Source: a virus. Taken from it: a stretch of 31,089 nt of DNA. The translations under genes and the position numbers were made by a program. The DNA is taken from positions 1 through 31,089 of the IMG/VR virus record IMGVR_UViG_3300044618_000344; one strand, 5' to 3'. Of the stretch, positions 22,543-30,408 are shown piece after piece. A model generated the notes under the pieces. It was not told the DNA's origin, made no database searches, and saw only the letters and a program-made list of their open reading frames with translations. The first letter of the stretch is position 1. Each line of letters starts with the position of its first letter.

Positions 22543-22761
22543 TTAATCCTCGTCGTCATCCTCATAGGGTAGGCGATCCACTCGGTCGGGGATCGATGGC
22601 ATAAGCCAGTCTGGGTAAGCATCTCGGTCAGTAATAATCGCTAGACATAGATCAACGGCAAAACCTGCTCGCCTGAGACTCTTATAGAACTCATGCATGC
22701 AGATAGCGTATTGATCAAGCTGTGAGTAAGTATCGAGATCGATGACTTTCTTTCGTGCCAT
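22543..22761 (-). CDS. 72-aa conserved hypothetical protein, unit 2
   Basis: Same length, start (MARKKVIDLDTY) and acidic end (RLPYEDDDED) as in unit 1, with changes in the middle (SQLDQYAICMHEFYKSLRR). No family recognised. It stays in the same place beside the phosphoesterase. Confidence 0.7.
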   Translation of the reverse strand: MARKKVIDLDTYSQLDQYAICMHEFYKSLRRAGFAVDLCLAIITDRDAYPDWLMPSIPDRVDRLPYEDDDED

Positions 22762-22769
22762 GGTAAAAA

Positions 22770-22919
22770 TTATCGCTCTAAGAGGATGTTATAAATCTCA
22801 TCGACACGCGAGTTGAGTCGCTTAATTTCAGACAGAAGATGTGTGATTACATAGCCTGCAAGCCCACCGATGACGGCAAGGCTGGCGAAGTAAAGAGTGA
22901 AGAAGTTTTCTTGCGTCAC
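22770..22919 (-). CDS. 49-aa membrane protein with C-terminal helix, holin/lysis candidate, unit 2
   Basis: Identical in amino acids to the unit 1 protein although 14 codons differ synonymously. It starts at GTG overlapping the preceding small membrane gene's stop. Layout: one membrane span then a charged heptad-like helix. It is the fixed member of the lysis block, while its upstream neighbour differs between units. Confidence 0.7.
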   Translation of the reverse strand: MTQENFFTLYFASLAVIGGLAGYVITHLLSEIKRLNSRVDEIYNILLER

Positions 22920-23059
22920 TTTTTAGGGCTCGCGTATCCGAAGACTCCAGCAACGATCGATCCAAGGATGGCGCGATAGTCCAGAGCAAAGTTAGAGGTT
23001 GTACCCCAGACGGCTAAGAATGCTCCGATTGAGATTACTACTGGGTGCTTCATGTTCAT
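22916..23059 (-). CDS. Holin candidate, 47 aa, unit 2
   Basis: A short frame starting at a TAATG overlap with the endolysin stop: MNMKHPVVISIGAFLAVWG, then TTSNFALDYRAIL and GSIVAGVFGYASPKK. Two hydrophobic stretches (about residues 6-19 and 31-43) suggest a small two-span holin. It is not evidently related to the 61-aa gene at the same place in unit 1. Holin function is inferred from position. Confidence 0.6.
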   Translation of the reverse strand: MNMKHPVVISIGAFLAVWGTTSNFALDYRAILGSIVAGVFGYASPKK

Positions 23060-23487
23060 TAGTTTCCACCTATCATCGGGATATCAAAGAACGAGCGATC
23101 TTCATCGCCCTTTGTAGTAAAGCTGATGTGTGCATGGTGATTATGCTTATTGATCCCATCATAAGGACGCCAAGCCCAAGCCTTTTTAGATGAGGCGATG
23201 CGGCCATCGAAGATAATGTAACTGATTCTCTTATTGCCAGATTTTGCAGCGAGTCGAATCTGATCGACCAGATCAGGCATGAGATCGGGCTTGCCTTTCT
23301 TACCTGCAAGGTCGCGGTCAACATCAATGGCACGTACCCATCCCTGTGCATCTGGATTATGATCAGACTTGCGAGCAGCGTGTCGGGTATCACCGATCCA
23401 GCCGTCCGAAGTTCGATCTCTATCTGGGAATGAGTCATCGATCTGCTCACGCAGTTGGATCGCTGAGTGACTTAAACGCGGCTTCAC
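23059..23487 (-). CDS. Endolysin, M15-like peptidase, unit 2
   Basis: A 142-aa protein with the same zinc-peptidase pattern as unit 1: SDHNPDAQG, VRAIDVDRD and the closing NHHAHISF block. I chose GTG at 23487, which aligns with the unit 1 start and leaves a GGGAG at a workable distance; GTG at 23496 has that site too close. It overlaps the upstream gene by 41 bases. The closing block reads HHAHISF where unit 1 has HRAHCHFSF, so the last ligand region has shifted slightly. Confidence 0.8.
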   Translation of the reverse strand: MKPRLSHSAIQLREQIDDSFPDRDRTSDGWIGDTRHAARKSDHNPDAQGWVRAIDVDRDLAGKKGKPDLMPDLVDQIRLAAKSGNKRISYIIFDGRIASSKKAWAWRPYDGINKHNHHAHISFTTKGDEDRSFFDIPMIGGN

Positions 23488-23764
23488 AGTCTGCACACTC
23501 CCATCGCTTTAGATCATTTAGTAATACAGAATTATGTCCACAGTTAGGCATAGGCGCGATGAATGCATCGTCAATGGGATCGTAGGTATAACCAATGCCT
23601 GCATAGTTATAGCGAATCTTCCCGTTGTAACTCGTCTTGATCCAGTTACCACCAAGGTTATCTATAAGCCATTGATAGCCCTCATCGCCTGCTGGATCAT
23701 TATTGTCTCCAACGACAACGCGCAAAACTTTATTAGTCTCGTCTAACTCTGCCCAATGGCTCAT
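23447..23764 (-). CDS. 105-aa tail-associated protein with zinc ribbon, unit 2
   Basis: Begins MSHWAELDETNKVLRVVVGD and contains NDPAGDEGYQWL, WIKTSYNGKIRYNYAGIGYTYD and FIAPMP, a pattern I associate with a widespread small protein beside tail-fibre genes in aquatic phages. The C-terminus adds a probable zinc ribbon (CGHN...CADCE). Unit 1 has an unrelated gene here. ATGA overlap with the glycine-rich gene suggests coupled expression. Function unknown; a tail accessory or chaperone is likely from context. Confidence 0.65.
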   Translation of the reverse strand: MSHWAELDETNKVLRVVVGDNNDPAGDEGYQWLIDNLGGNWIKTSYNGKIRYNYAGIGYTYDPIDDAFIAPMPNCGHNSVLLNDLKRWECADCEAAFKSLSDPTA

Positions 23765-24636
23765 ACTGGATACCTCACAATTACAATTCCAGATCCACCT
23801 GAACCACCAGTTTGTGATTGTGGGCCACCGCCGCCGCCGCCGCCTGTGTTGGCTGCTCCGGCAGAACCGTTATTGCTTGGCGCGCCAGCCGCACCACCAC
23901 CACCTAATCCTGGAGTTCCCAAAGTTCCAAGGAAAAAAGTTCCTCCTGCACCGCCGCCTGCATAATATCCTGATACACCTGTGCTAGTTGCTGTCGCCCA
24001 ACTTGAATAAGTATTCAAACCATCACCACCATTGCCTGCAACTGAGGCACTTGTTGCGTTTCCTCCAACATTACCTGCGCCACCACCGCCGCCTGCGGCA
24101 TATGGACTGGCTGTAAAACTTCCATTTGAACCGCCAGCATTACCTTGACCAGATGGAGAAGCTGCACCGCCAGAAACTAAAGCACCGCCAAAACCATCAG
24201 TAGATGCCGCACCACCGCCTGAACCGCCAGCACGACCATTATTTGCACCGGGAGCGCCGCCGCCAGCTCCACCGCCGCCTGCGGCATTTGTTAAGCCTGT
24301 AAAAGTTGTGGCATTACCATCTGCGCCTGTAGTTGAAGCAGCAGGGGCAGCACCACCTGCGCCAATTACTATGGAATAACTTCCCAATAAACTTTGAGCA
24401 GATGAATAAAGAAGTCCACCTGCACCGCCACCGCCGCCTGAATATGTACCACCAGTTCCTGAACCACCGCCAGCAATTCGTAATACATCGCAAGTAATTG
24501 GTATGCCACTAATACTTAAAGTTCCATTAGCAGTAAATACTCGATAATTATAGCCGCCAGAAGTGTATAAAGTACCTCCCGTAACTATTGCAATTTGAGT
24601 GGGAGACAATAAGCCTGTAATTGAATTGGCGATCAT
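23761..24636 (-). CDS. Glycine-rich tail-tip protein, unit 2
   Basis: A 291-aa protein. The first 10 residues (MIANSITGLL) resemble unit 1's tip protein start. Then comes YNYRVFTANGTLSIS and DVLRIAGGGSG, and long Gly/Ala/Ser runs (many GGGGGAGG blocks) ending GGSGGSGIVIVRYPV, the layout of phage glycine-rich tip domains built from polyglycine helices that act as adhesins. It would replace the LamG-like protein as host-recognition module. The start is fixed by TAATG; a start nine codons upstream is less likely. GC-rich triplet repeats lie in the coding sequence near 23827-23843. Confidence 0.75.
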   Translation of the reverse strand: MIANSITGLLSPTQIAIVTGGTLYTSGGYNYRVFTANGTLSISGIPITCDVLRIAGGGSGTGGTYSGGGGGAGGLLYSSAQSLLGSYSIVIGAGGAAPAASTTGADGNATTFTGLTNAAGGGGAGGGAPGANNGRAGGSGGGAASTDGFGGALVSGGAASPSGQGNAGGSNGSFTASPYAAGGGGGAGNVGGNATSASVAGNGGDGLNTYSSWATATSTGVSGYYAGGGAGGTFFLGTLGTPGLGGGGAAGAPSNNGSAGAANTGGGGGGGPQSQTGGSGGSGIVIVRYPV

Positions 24637-25025
24637 TATCCTATTGCACCCACAACATACCAAGTATCTGTGCCAGTCTTAATACATGCTGCGCTCTTAT
24701 ATTGTCCCAAAGTAGGCTGAGCCGCTACTGCACCTGCTGAAAGAACTGTAGTTGTGCCAGAAGTGACGGCCTTGATTGTGCAAAGACCAGCACCGATATT
24801 GAGAACTGTAATGACTGTGCCGATTGGGAATGCTACTGAAGCGTTGGTTGGGATGTTGAAAGCGATCGCTGTAGCCTTGTTCATAATCTCTAAGACCTGA
24901 TAGGCGTCAGCGATGACTGCCGTGTAGTCGGTCGTGTTAGCTGCGCCTACAGTAAAGGCTACTAGGCCGTTATAGTCGGCGGCTGTAAAGATGTCGCCTG
25001 TTGTTGCTGGAAAGCCTTCTGCCAT
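24636..25025 (-). CDS. 129-aa tail-tip or tail-surface protein, unit 2
   Basis: Same length and ending (TWYVVGAIG) as the unit 1 protein, with most changes in residues 23-60. It keeps MAEGFPATTGDIFTAADYNG. Its conservation while the neighbouring tip protein is swapped supports an adaptor role between hub and adhesin. Confidence 0.6.
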   Translation of the reverse strand: MAEGFPATTGDIFTAADYNGLVAFTVGAANTTDYTAVIADAYQVLEIMNKATAIAFNIPTNASVAFPIGTVITVLNIGAGLCTIKAVTSGTTTVLSAGAVAAQPTLGQYKSAACIKTGTDTWYVVGAIG

Positions 25026-25034
25026 GATTTTCTC

Positions 25035-26279
25035 CTAGTATCCCATAATGGATTGTCCGATTATACCGTAAGTCGATGATCCTATAATGAATCCCTCGAC
25101 TATAGGCTCAAGTGTTGTGACTGTGCATTTCATGCTGTTAGGGGTTATGTCCCACGCCAAGCCCTGCACCTGCAAGGTCTTAACGATTGTCGATCCGTCT
25201 GGCTGAACGTTAGTGATCTTGACGTTATCGAAATAATCTAGGCCGATCATTGTGTCGGTAGGTACGGCAGTATCAAGTAGATCGACAGTCATGGCATCGA
25301 TGCGGATAGTTGTCTCAGCTCTAGTGGCTACATAGATTTTGGCAATGTCTAGAACCTGAGCATCTGTCTCAGGAATCATGTCTGTGATAGTCGTGCCATG
25401 AGGAAAATACTTAGCCGATGAATCGACGTTATTAGCAGTCTGGGCTGAACCACCAATGCGAGTCATATTGGCTTGATTGACGATCAACTTATCGTCGAAG
25501 GCATACTTCAAGTCTGAATATGGAATACCTGTAGTCTGATTGAACTCAATAGGTGCTGGAGCCAAAGACCCAACTACATCGCTACGATCCTTGAACTCCG
25601 CGCTACCGTCACTACGGATAAAGAATGCGCCCTGCTCTGCAAACTCTGCCGCTTTGATTGCTGCTAAGGCAGTACGAGCTGTGCCCGGATCGGCTTGGAC
25701 TGTTGTTGATCCTGTGTCCGTGATTCTCATCGAGGTAGGGAATGAGACTTGATCAAGGATCTTGGTAATGCGTGTGCCTGTGGTCTGGCCTGCCGTTGCT
25801 CCGCTTATGCTGGCCACGTTAGCCATCTGAAATAGTCTGAAAGCATCATTGCAGACGATATCGACGTAGCCAATCTCTTGACCTGTTGGGTAGTAATACC
25901 TGTAAGAATCAACGTAGCCTGAGAATAAGAAGCTCTGCGTGGTTGCAGTAGTAGCCGCTACTCGGATCTTGCGTAGTGGAGTTAAGTAGCCAAAATAAGG
26001 TGATGACGTATTCTGAGGGTTGAAATAAGAATCAGGGTCTAGCACCCTGATTATGCATGTGCCAGATTCGTAGGTGTCGCGCATGACGTTACGGCCTCGA
26101 CTGATCTTGATTGATCGAGTGACGTCGCTGAGATCGACTACTGGATCAGGTACTTCTGTAGCCGCGAACTGAGATACTCCGATGACTCCGTTAATTGGAT
26201 CGCCAATAGTAAAAGGGTAGCCGAATGTAGCGCCTTGGCTAAAGTCAAAAGATACCGAGATACTGGCAGGCAGCGTCAT
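25035..26279 (-). CDS. Minor tail protein, Dit/Tal-like, unit 2
   Basis: A 414-aa protein collinear with unit 1 and with the same landmarks (ISRGRNVMRDTYESGTC, LTPLRKIRVAATTATTQ, LFSGYVDSYRYY) and an identical C-terminal stretch ending IGSSTYGIIGQSIMGY. Begins at the tape-measure stop. Role as tail hub inferred from position and pattern. Confidence 0.8.
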   Translation of the reverse strand: MTLPASISVSFDFSQGATFGYPFTIGDPINGVIGVSQFAATEVPDPVVDLSDVTRSIKISRGRNVMRDTYESGTCIIRVLDPDSYFNPQNTSSPYFGYLTPLRKIRVAATTATTQSFLFSGYVDSYRYYYPTGQEIGYVDIVCNDAFRLFQMANVASISGATAGQTTGTRITKILDQVSFPTSMRITDTGSTTVQADPGTARTALAAIKAAEFAEQGAFFIRSDGSAEFKDRSDVVGSLAPAPIEFNQTTGIPYSDLKYAFDDKLIVNQANMTRIGGSAQTANNVDSSAKYFPHGTTITDMIPETDAQVLDIAKIYVATRAETTIRIDAMTVDLLDTAVPTDTMIGLDYFDNVKITNVQPDGSTIVKTLQVQGLAWDITPNSMKCTVTTLEPIVEGFIIGSSTYGIIGQSIMGY

Positions 26280-27922
26280 TAGAGAGCAACCGCGCCTTTA
26301 TATTCTGATCGATTTAAGGAACTGAACGTTCCTGATAATGAATCATTTTGTTGTAATTCCGTAAGCGCTCCAGCTATAACATCGCCATCTAAAACAACTG
26401 TAACGTTAATAGGATTGACGCCAGCAATTACTCCAGCGCTTAAGCCTCCCATTGGCCCAACCTGTCTGCGACTATTGGAAGGAACATTAAAATCAGGCAT
26501 AACGCCGCCGGGGCCTTTACTCTTGTTTGCAATAGTGCCACCTATGCCAGCACCGCCACCAGCACCGCCACCTGTATCTGAACCAACGAGAACGCCTCCA
26601 CCACTTGCTAAGATAGGGGGAATAGGTGGGATCCATTGAGCGTAAGGGTTAGGTGCTAGTGGTGTAGCAAGTAGGGCTGCTCTTAATTCATTATTGCGCT
26701 TGACGGCTGCTTCTAGATCAGCAGATAACTTAGTTGCAAGTACATCGTTCTTATCCAAAAGGGCTAATTGCAATTCCAAAGACAGACGATCGGTCTCGCT
26801 GATTTTACCCTTAAGCGCCGCTGTCGCTCCAATGCGATCTAGGTCAAGAGTCTTTGATGCTTTAGTAAGCGCGTTCTGTTTCTTTTGACTATCTAAAGTT
26901 TTCTTTTGAAGTGCTGCTAATTCTTTAGCGCGCTTGAGTGCATCGGCCTCAGCCTTTTTACGAGCTGCTGCATTTGGATCAATATAGCCCGGTCCTAAAG
27001 CAGACGATGGATACCCACCCATTCTGGGACGATCGCCCTGCTTTTTTGCAAAACTTAAAGCGTCGCCAAATACAATGGAATCAAAGAATGGTTGAGTATA
27101 GGTAATAAATTTCTCGAAAATTGTGGCTATAGGGCCAACCGTATCTTGTATCCCTTTGCCGAATTTGGCTAGATTGGTGAGCGCTAGTGCGGTGTTATCA
27201 GATAATTCTTTCATAGTCGTTGCTAGATCGGCGACAGTAGTATCGCCTGAAAGAATCATAAGGGCATCGATTAGACCCTCACCTATAGTCTCTTGAGCCT
27301 CGCCAGCGGCGGTGGTAAGCAATTCCATCTTGCCAGCATAGGTTGTAAGGTAGGCCGCATTCGCTCCAGTAAATTGTTTAACAAGCTTTGCTTGAACGTC
27401 TGCAAAACTCATGGTCTTTAATTCTGCCTGAGTTAGTCCTAGAGAATACTTGCGAAGACCTCGTGTCTGGCCTACATAAGCCATGCTGAGATCGTTGACC
27501 ACAGTCTCAAAATCAACTCCAGAGCCACGTGAAATGTCTAAGGCTTGAGTAAGTAGTTGTGTGGACTTAGTAAGTGAGCCAGTAGTCTGCAATAACTTCT
27601 GCATTGATGGACGAAGTTGATCGTCGGTAACGCCAGAAGCTTTAGATAGTTGGCTGATAAATTCTTCAATGCGTAAAGTATCAAAGGCTAAACCTAGATT
27701 CTTAACTGCTTGGGCTAATTGAGTTGCAGCCTTCTGATCTTCCATAAATGCCTTGGAAGCATTCTTAGCGAACTTGAGAAGTTGTTGGGCTCCAAAGGTT
27801 GCAGCAAGGCTTGCACCTAATCGCTTGACGCCTTTATCTAGCGCGCTAAGGCTTTTGTTGGTGTCGCTAAATGCTTTCTTGCCTTTGTTTTCGACGACAA
27901 TCGGAATCCGTAACTCAGCCAT
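26279..27922 (-). CDS. Tape measure protein, unit 2
   Basis: A 547-aa protein, 41 residues longer than unit 1. The first ~220 residues and the coiled coil (QKKTLDSQKKQNALTKASKT) are related to unit 1; the middle (about 225-320) is different, and a glycine-rich insertion (VGSDTGGGAGGGAGIGG) lies near residue 455. Expected tail length is a little greater than in unit 1, by estimate near 82 nm. Confidence 0.88.
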   Translation of the reverse strand: MAELRIPIVVENKGKKAFSDTNKSLSALDKGVKRLGASLAATFGAQQLLKFAKNASKAFMEDQKAATQLAQAVKNLGLAFDTLRIEEFISQLSKASGVTDDQLRPSMQKLLQTTGSLTKSTQLLTQALDISRGSGVDFETVVNDLSMAYVGQTRGLRKYSLGLTQAELKTMSFADVQAKLVKQFTGANAAYLTTYAGKMELLTTAAGEAQETIGEGLIDALMILSGDTTVADLATTMKELSDNTALALTNLAKFGKGIQDTVGPIATIFEKFITYTQPFFDSIVFGDALSFAKKQGDRPRMGGYPSSALGPGYIDPNAAARKKAEADALKRAKELAALQKKTLDSQKKQNALTKASKTLDLDRIGATAALKGKISETDRLSLELQLALLDKNDVLATKLSADLEAAVKRNNELRAALLATPLAPNPYAQWIPPIPPILASGGGVLVGSDTGGGAGGGAGIGGTIANKSKGPGGVMPDFNVPSNSRRQVGPMGGLSAGVIAGVNPINVTVVLDGDVIAGALTELQQNDSLSGTFSSLNRSEYKGAVAL

Positions 27923-28434
27923 TAGATGCCTCTCGAATTAAACTTAGCGGCGGCCTTTTCTAGCGCTCGGATAACTCCGACCTTAGCCTTGCCTTCATCT
28001 TGTTCATAAGCCTTGAACATTGCACGTCCTGCCATCTTTGCACGCCCTGCAAGTGATCCTTGAAATCTAGGGGTGAAGTTGCCAGAGATACCGGACTTGC
28101 GTCCAGCGGTTTCCACGATCGCACCAGCTGCGGTCTTGTTATGAATCGACACGCTCTGCACCCATCCTTGGCGGTTAGGCTTGGTAGGTGTGAGCTTGTA
28201 GCCAATACCTCGACGAGCCTCGGCCGCGTCATACATTGGGAACTTAGCGGTCTTGACTTCGTGCTTTACGAATCCAGAAGGAGCCTCTGAATTAGATGGA
28301 AGAAACCCTCTAGCCTTTTTTACCAATGGCTTTAAGAATCCGACCATCTCATCACGAGTCTCTTTGTCTAGATCAGGCGAGAACTGCTTGAGAGCCTTGC
28401 GAAGCGCACTAGCGCCTTTTAGCTCTGTAGGCAT
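27922..28434 (-). CDS. 170-aa tail or neck protein, unit 2
   Basis: Nearly identical to unit 1 over residues 1-100, then diverges (ETAGRKSGISGNFTPRFQGS) before the shared C-terminal helix (GKAKVGVIRALEKAAAKFN). It starts within the frameshifted chaperone end and stops at the tape measure start. Structural role likely, family uncertain. Confidence 0.55.
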   Translation of the reverse strand: MPTELKGASALRKALKQFSPDLDKETRDEMVGFLKPLVKKARGFLPSNSEAPSGFVKHEVKTAKFPMYDAAEARRGIGYKLTPTKPNRQGWVQSVSIHNKTAAGAIVETAGRKSGISGNFTPRFQGSLAGRAKMAGRAMFKAYEQDEGKAKVGVIRALEKAAAKFNSRGI

Positions 28435-28830
28435 CTGCCTGCTCCTTTGCTCTATCCTTCAGCGCCTTGAGTAGCATCTGAAGCATCGATGTATCTAGAT
28501 CGATCAAAGATTGTGGAGGGATAGCCGTCTCAATGCTCAAGCGAGCGATGAGATAGTGGATGCTATCCCTGCCTAGGCCAAAGGGTCAGACTCAGCAACC
28601 TCTACACTCTTGAGAGTTTCGAGAAAGTCCGGACCGAATGGCTTGACTGTGGTTCCACTTAACCTAAGGCCTTCCCATGCCAACCAATAGACATCTGACT
28701 GCTTCTCATCATCGCGAAACGCTTTGTGAAAACCCTTTTTAGCATATAGCTCGAACGCGTACTCCAATCGAGGGGTAATCTCGATCTCGGTAACGCTGTT
28801 GTCCGCTAATGTGACTATTAACTTTGCCAT
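28409..28830 (-). CDS. Tail assembly chaperone, long form by -1 frameshift, unit 2
   Basis: The same slip (C CCT TTG at 28579-28585) extends the 85-aa frame by 56 residues to a 140-aa product that contains GLGRDSIHYLIARLSIETAI and ends AYRAKRR as in unit 1. Stop position relative to the slip is identical in both units. Conservation of both frames is strong evidence of use. Confidence 0.85.
28573..28830 (-). CDS. Tail assembly chaperone, short form, unit 2
   Basis: An 85-aa protein (MAKLIVTLADNSVTEIEITP) ending SDPLA just past the slippery site. It differs from unit 1 at scattered residues in the middle. It is the common product of this locus. Confidence 0.85.
   Translation of the reverse strand: MAKLIVTLADNSVTEIEITPRLEYAFELYAKKGFHKAFRDDEKQSDVYWLAWEGLRLSGTTVKPFGPDFLETLKSVEVAESDPLA
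28579..28585 (-). promoter_or_regulatory. Slippery site CCCTTTG for -1 frameshift, unit 2
   Basis: Identical heptamer and phase to the unit 1 site, six bases before the zero-frame stop. Confidence 0.8.
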
Positions 28831-28853
28831 GCTGTGCCCCTTTGTTTAGTTTC

Positions 28854-29273
28854 TTAGAATGTACCTGTTGTGGCAACTGCGATAGTACCAGAGACGTTGA
28901 AGGTGAGGCTCTGTGTTGAGAGATCGCCTACTGCGCCGTTGATGTCTGTCGTGTTGTTGATAAGGCAAGTCATTGTGTAAAGAGGGTTAGTCGCACCTAC
29001 TGCGGTTCCCTTTTCCTGAAGTAGAACGATTGTGACGTTTGTTCCCCATGCTGCTTGAAGTGTTGCAAGTACGTTCGCTGCTGCTGTGTCGTTAAGGAAA
29101 TCGATTGTGACCGATGATGCCTCTAGACCCTTGACGAACTTATGGCCTGAGTCACCCATTGCGGTTACTTCAAGCTCATCGAATGCGCGGTTAAGTGTTA
29201 CTGCGGTAACGTGATCTGATAGATCGACTGAGTTAACCTTCACGCCGACCTTGTTGCTCATAAATACAGCCAT
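28854..29273 (-). CDS. Major tail protein, unit 2
   Basis: A 139-aa tail-tube protein like unit 1 (FDELEVTAMGDSGHKFVKGLE, VTIDFLND). Differences are clustered toward the C-terminus (GAVGDLSTQSLTFNVSGTIA). The spacing to the chaperone and its AAAGGGG ribosome site is the same. Confidence 0.85.
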   Translation of the reverse strand: MAVFMSNKVGVKVNSVDLSDHVTAVTLNRAFDELEVTAMGDSGHKFVKGLEASSVTIDFLNDTAAANVLATLQAAWGTNVTIVLLQEKGTAVGATNPLYTMTCLINNTTDINGAVGDLSTQSLTFNVSGTIAVATTGTF

Positions 29274-29277
29274 GAGA

Positions 29278-29379
29278 TTATTCCTCGTCTTTCTTAGTAG
29301 TTACTGGCTTTGGTGTTGATGGTGCTACCTGCCCGATTTTCTTCAGGAAGGCTTCTTGCTCTTTTTCCCACTCGGACAT
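29278..29379 (-). CDS. 33-aa basic/acidic peptide, unit 2
   Basis: Same start, ribosome site and length as in unit 1; the two changes are LI to LK and K kept (FLKKIGQVAP for FLIKIGQVAP). It sits between tail terminator and major tail protein. Function unknown. Confidence 0.6.
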   Translation of the reverse strand: MSEWEKEQEAFLKKIGQVAPSTPKPVTTKKDEE

Positions 29380-29380
29380 T

Positions 29381-29770
29381 TTAGCTCCAACTCGTTAGGA
29401 CTGAGATATTGATATTGCATGTAAGTAGATCACCGGACGCGGCACTCAGCACGGCTGGAGCCGATACCTCTGTGACGTTGTAGGTGTAGGTCGATGCAGC
29501 GAGCAGGTTAAAAACCCGGACGATGTTATCTTCCATCCCGTTAAGGTTGCCTTCATTATCGAGCAAGGGAACCATGACGGAAATAACGAAATTGGCCATA
29601 GGCGAGATCGATGCATGCCATCCGTTAGACGGCGAGATGTAAGGATCTGCTGGCGCTACGATCACGCTGTTGGCGATCGGTGTTGCAGGTGGAAATGAAA
29701 AGACTGAGTATTTTGTATTATCGGTAAGAGCTGCGGCTATACCTGCGCGGAGTGTTGATATGGCGGCCAT
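29381..29770 (-). CDS. Tail terminator-like protein, unit 2
   Basis: A 129-aa protein with the same pattern as unit 1 (SNGWHASISPMANFVISVMV) and few changes, mostly in the N-terminal 25 residues. Placed between connector and the 33-aa peptide. Confidence 0.65.
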   Translation of the reverse strand: MAAISTLRAGIAAALTDNTKYSVFSFPPATPIANSVIVAPADPYISPSNGWHASISPMANFVISVMVPLLDNEGNLNGMEDNIVRVFNLLAASTYTYNVTEVSAPAVLSAASGDLLTCNINISVLTSWS

Positions 29771-30342
29771 TAGCCCACCATCGATCTCGGATCAAGATAA
29801 GGTGCTAAAAGGCCACGCACGCGCGCTAGCAGCGTGTTGCCCATCCGATAAGGGCTTGGCTGATATCCATCGATGGTAACGCCGCCGCTTGATGGCGCTT
29901 GACGGCTCTGCCAGATGTCGATGGAGATCATGAGAGACGCTTCTTGAATCGCTGGAATCGTTGTGTAATCTGTATAAGTCTCAGCTGCTGCAATCCCGAA
30001 AGGCTCGACTGTGTGACGTGGATTATCGCTTGTGTGAGTCGTGGTTATGTTAAATGATCGAGCGTCAACGCCTGTGATTGTCCTGGTACCGTTGTACTTA
30101 GTACCCGCACCTGAGATTACGACTGATTGTCCGACGTAAAATACTTCACGAATGTTCTGATCGAAGTAGAGAGTACCGACTGTGCCTGTGTTGCCATGAG
30201 CAATGATGTACTGCTGATTCTTCCATAGAAAGGGCAAGAGTACGTTATCTGCGGCATCGCAGACAGATTGCAAGACTGCATCAGTATAGAGAGTGCCAAC
30301 GCCTAGGGCGGTGCGTAATTCTGCAACTGTGGTCAATGCCAT
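29770..30342 (-). CDS. Head-tail connector protein, unit 2
   Basis: A 190-aa protein that differs from unit 1 at a single residue (NGTRTITG for NGTKTITG) while many codons differ synonymously. It is the most conserved large protein I compared, as expected for a part that contacts portal and tail at once. Confidence 0.75.
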   Translation of the reverse strand: MALTTVAELRTALGVGTLYTDAVLQSVCDAADNVLLPFLWKNQQYIIAHGNTGTVGTLYFDQNIREVFYVGQSVVISGAGTKYNGTRTITGVDARSFNITTTHTSDNPRHTVEPFGIAAAETYTDYTTIPAIQEASLMISIDIWQSRQAPSSGGVTIDGYQPSPYRMGNTLLARVRGLLAPYLDPRSMVG

Positions 30343-30362
30343 GCTCTTATCCTTTCTAAAGA

Positions 30363-30393
30363 CTGGTGGGGTAGAAGGGCACTACCCCACCAG
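30363..30393. terminator. Perfect 12-bp hairpin after the capsid gene, unit 2
   Basis: CTGGTGGGGTAG pairs with CTACCCCACCAG around AAGGGCA. Compared with unit 1, the C-G and A-T pairs in the stem have become T-A and G-C, so pairing is preserved through two compensatory changes and the loop is unchanged. Same location, between capsid stop and connector start. Confidence 0.75.
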
Positions 30394-30408
30394 CGACTTA
30401 AGGGTGGC

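Noticed and set aside
23827-23843. CCGCCGCC triplet repeat as a possible regulatory or unstable repeat
   Set aside because: It is explained by glycine codons of the tip protein and is absent from unit 1.
23756-23965. Plus-strand proline-rich frame
   Set aside because: It is the complement of the glycine-rich tip protein (GGN codons give CCN on the other strand).
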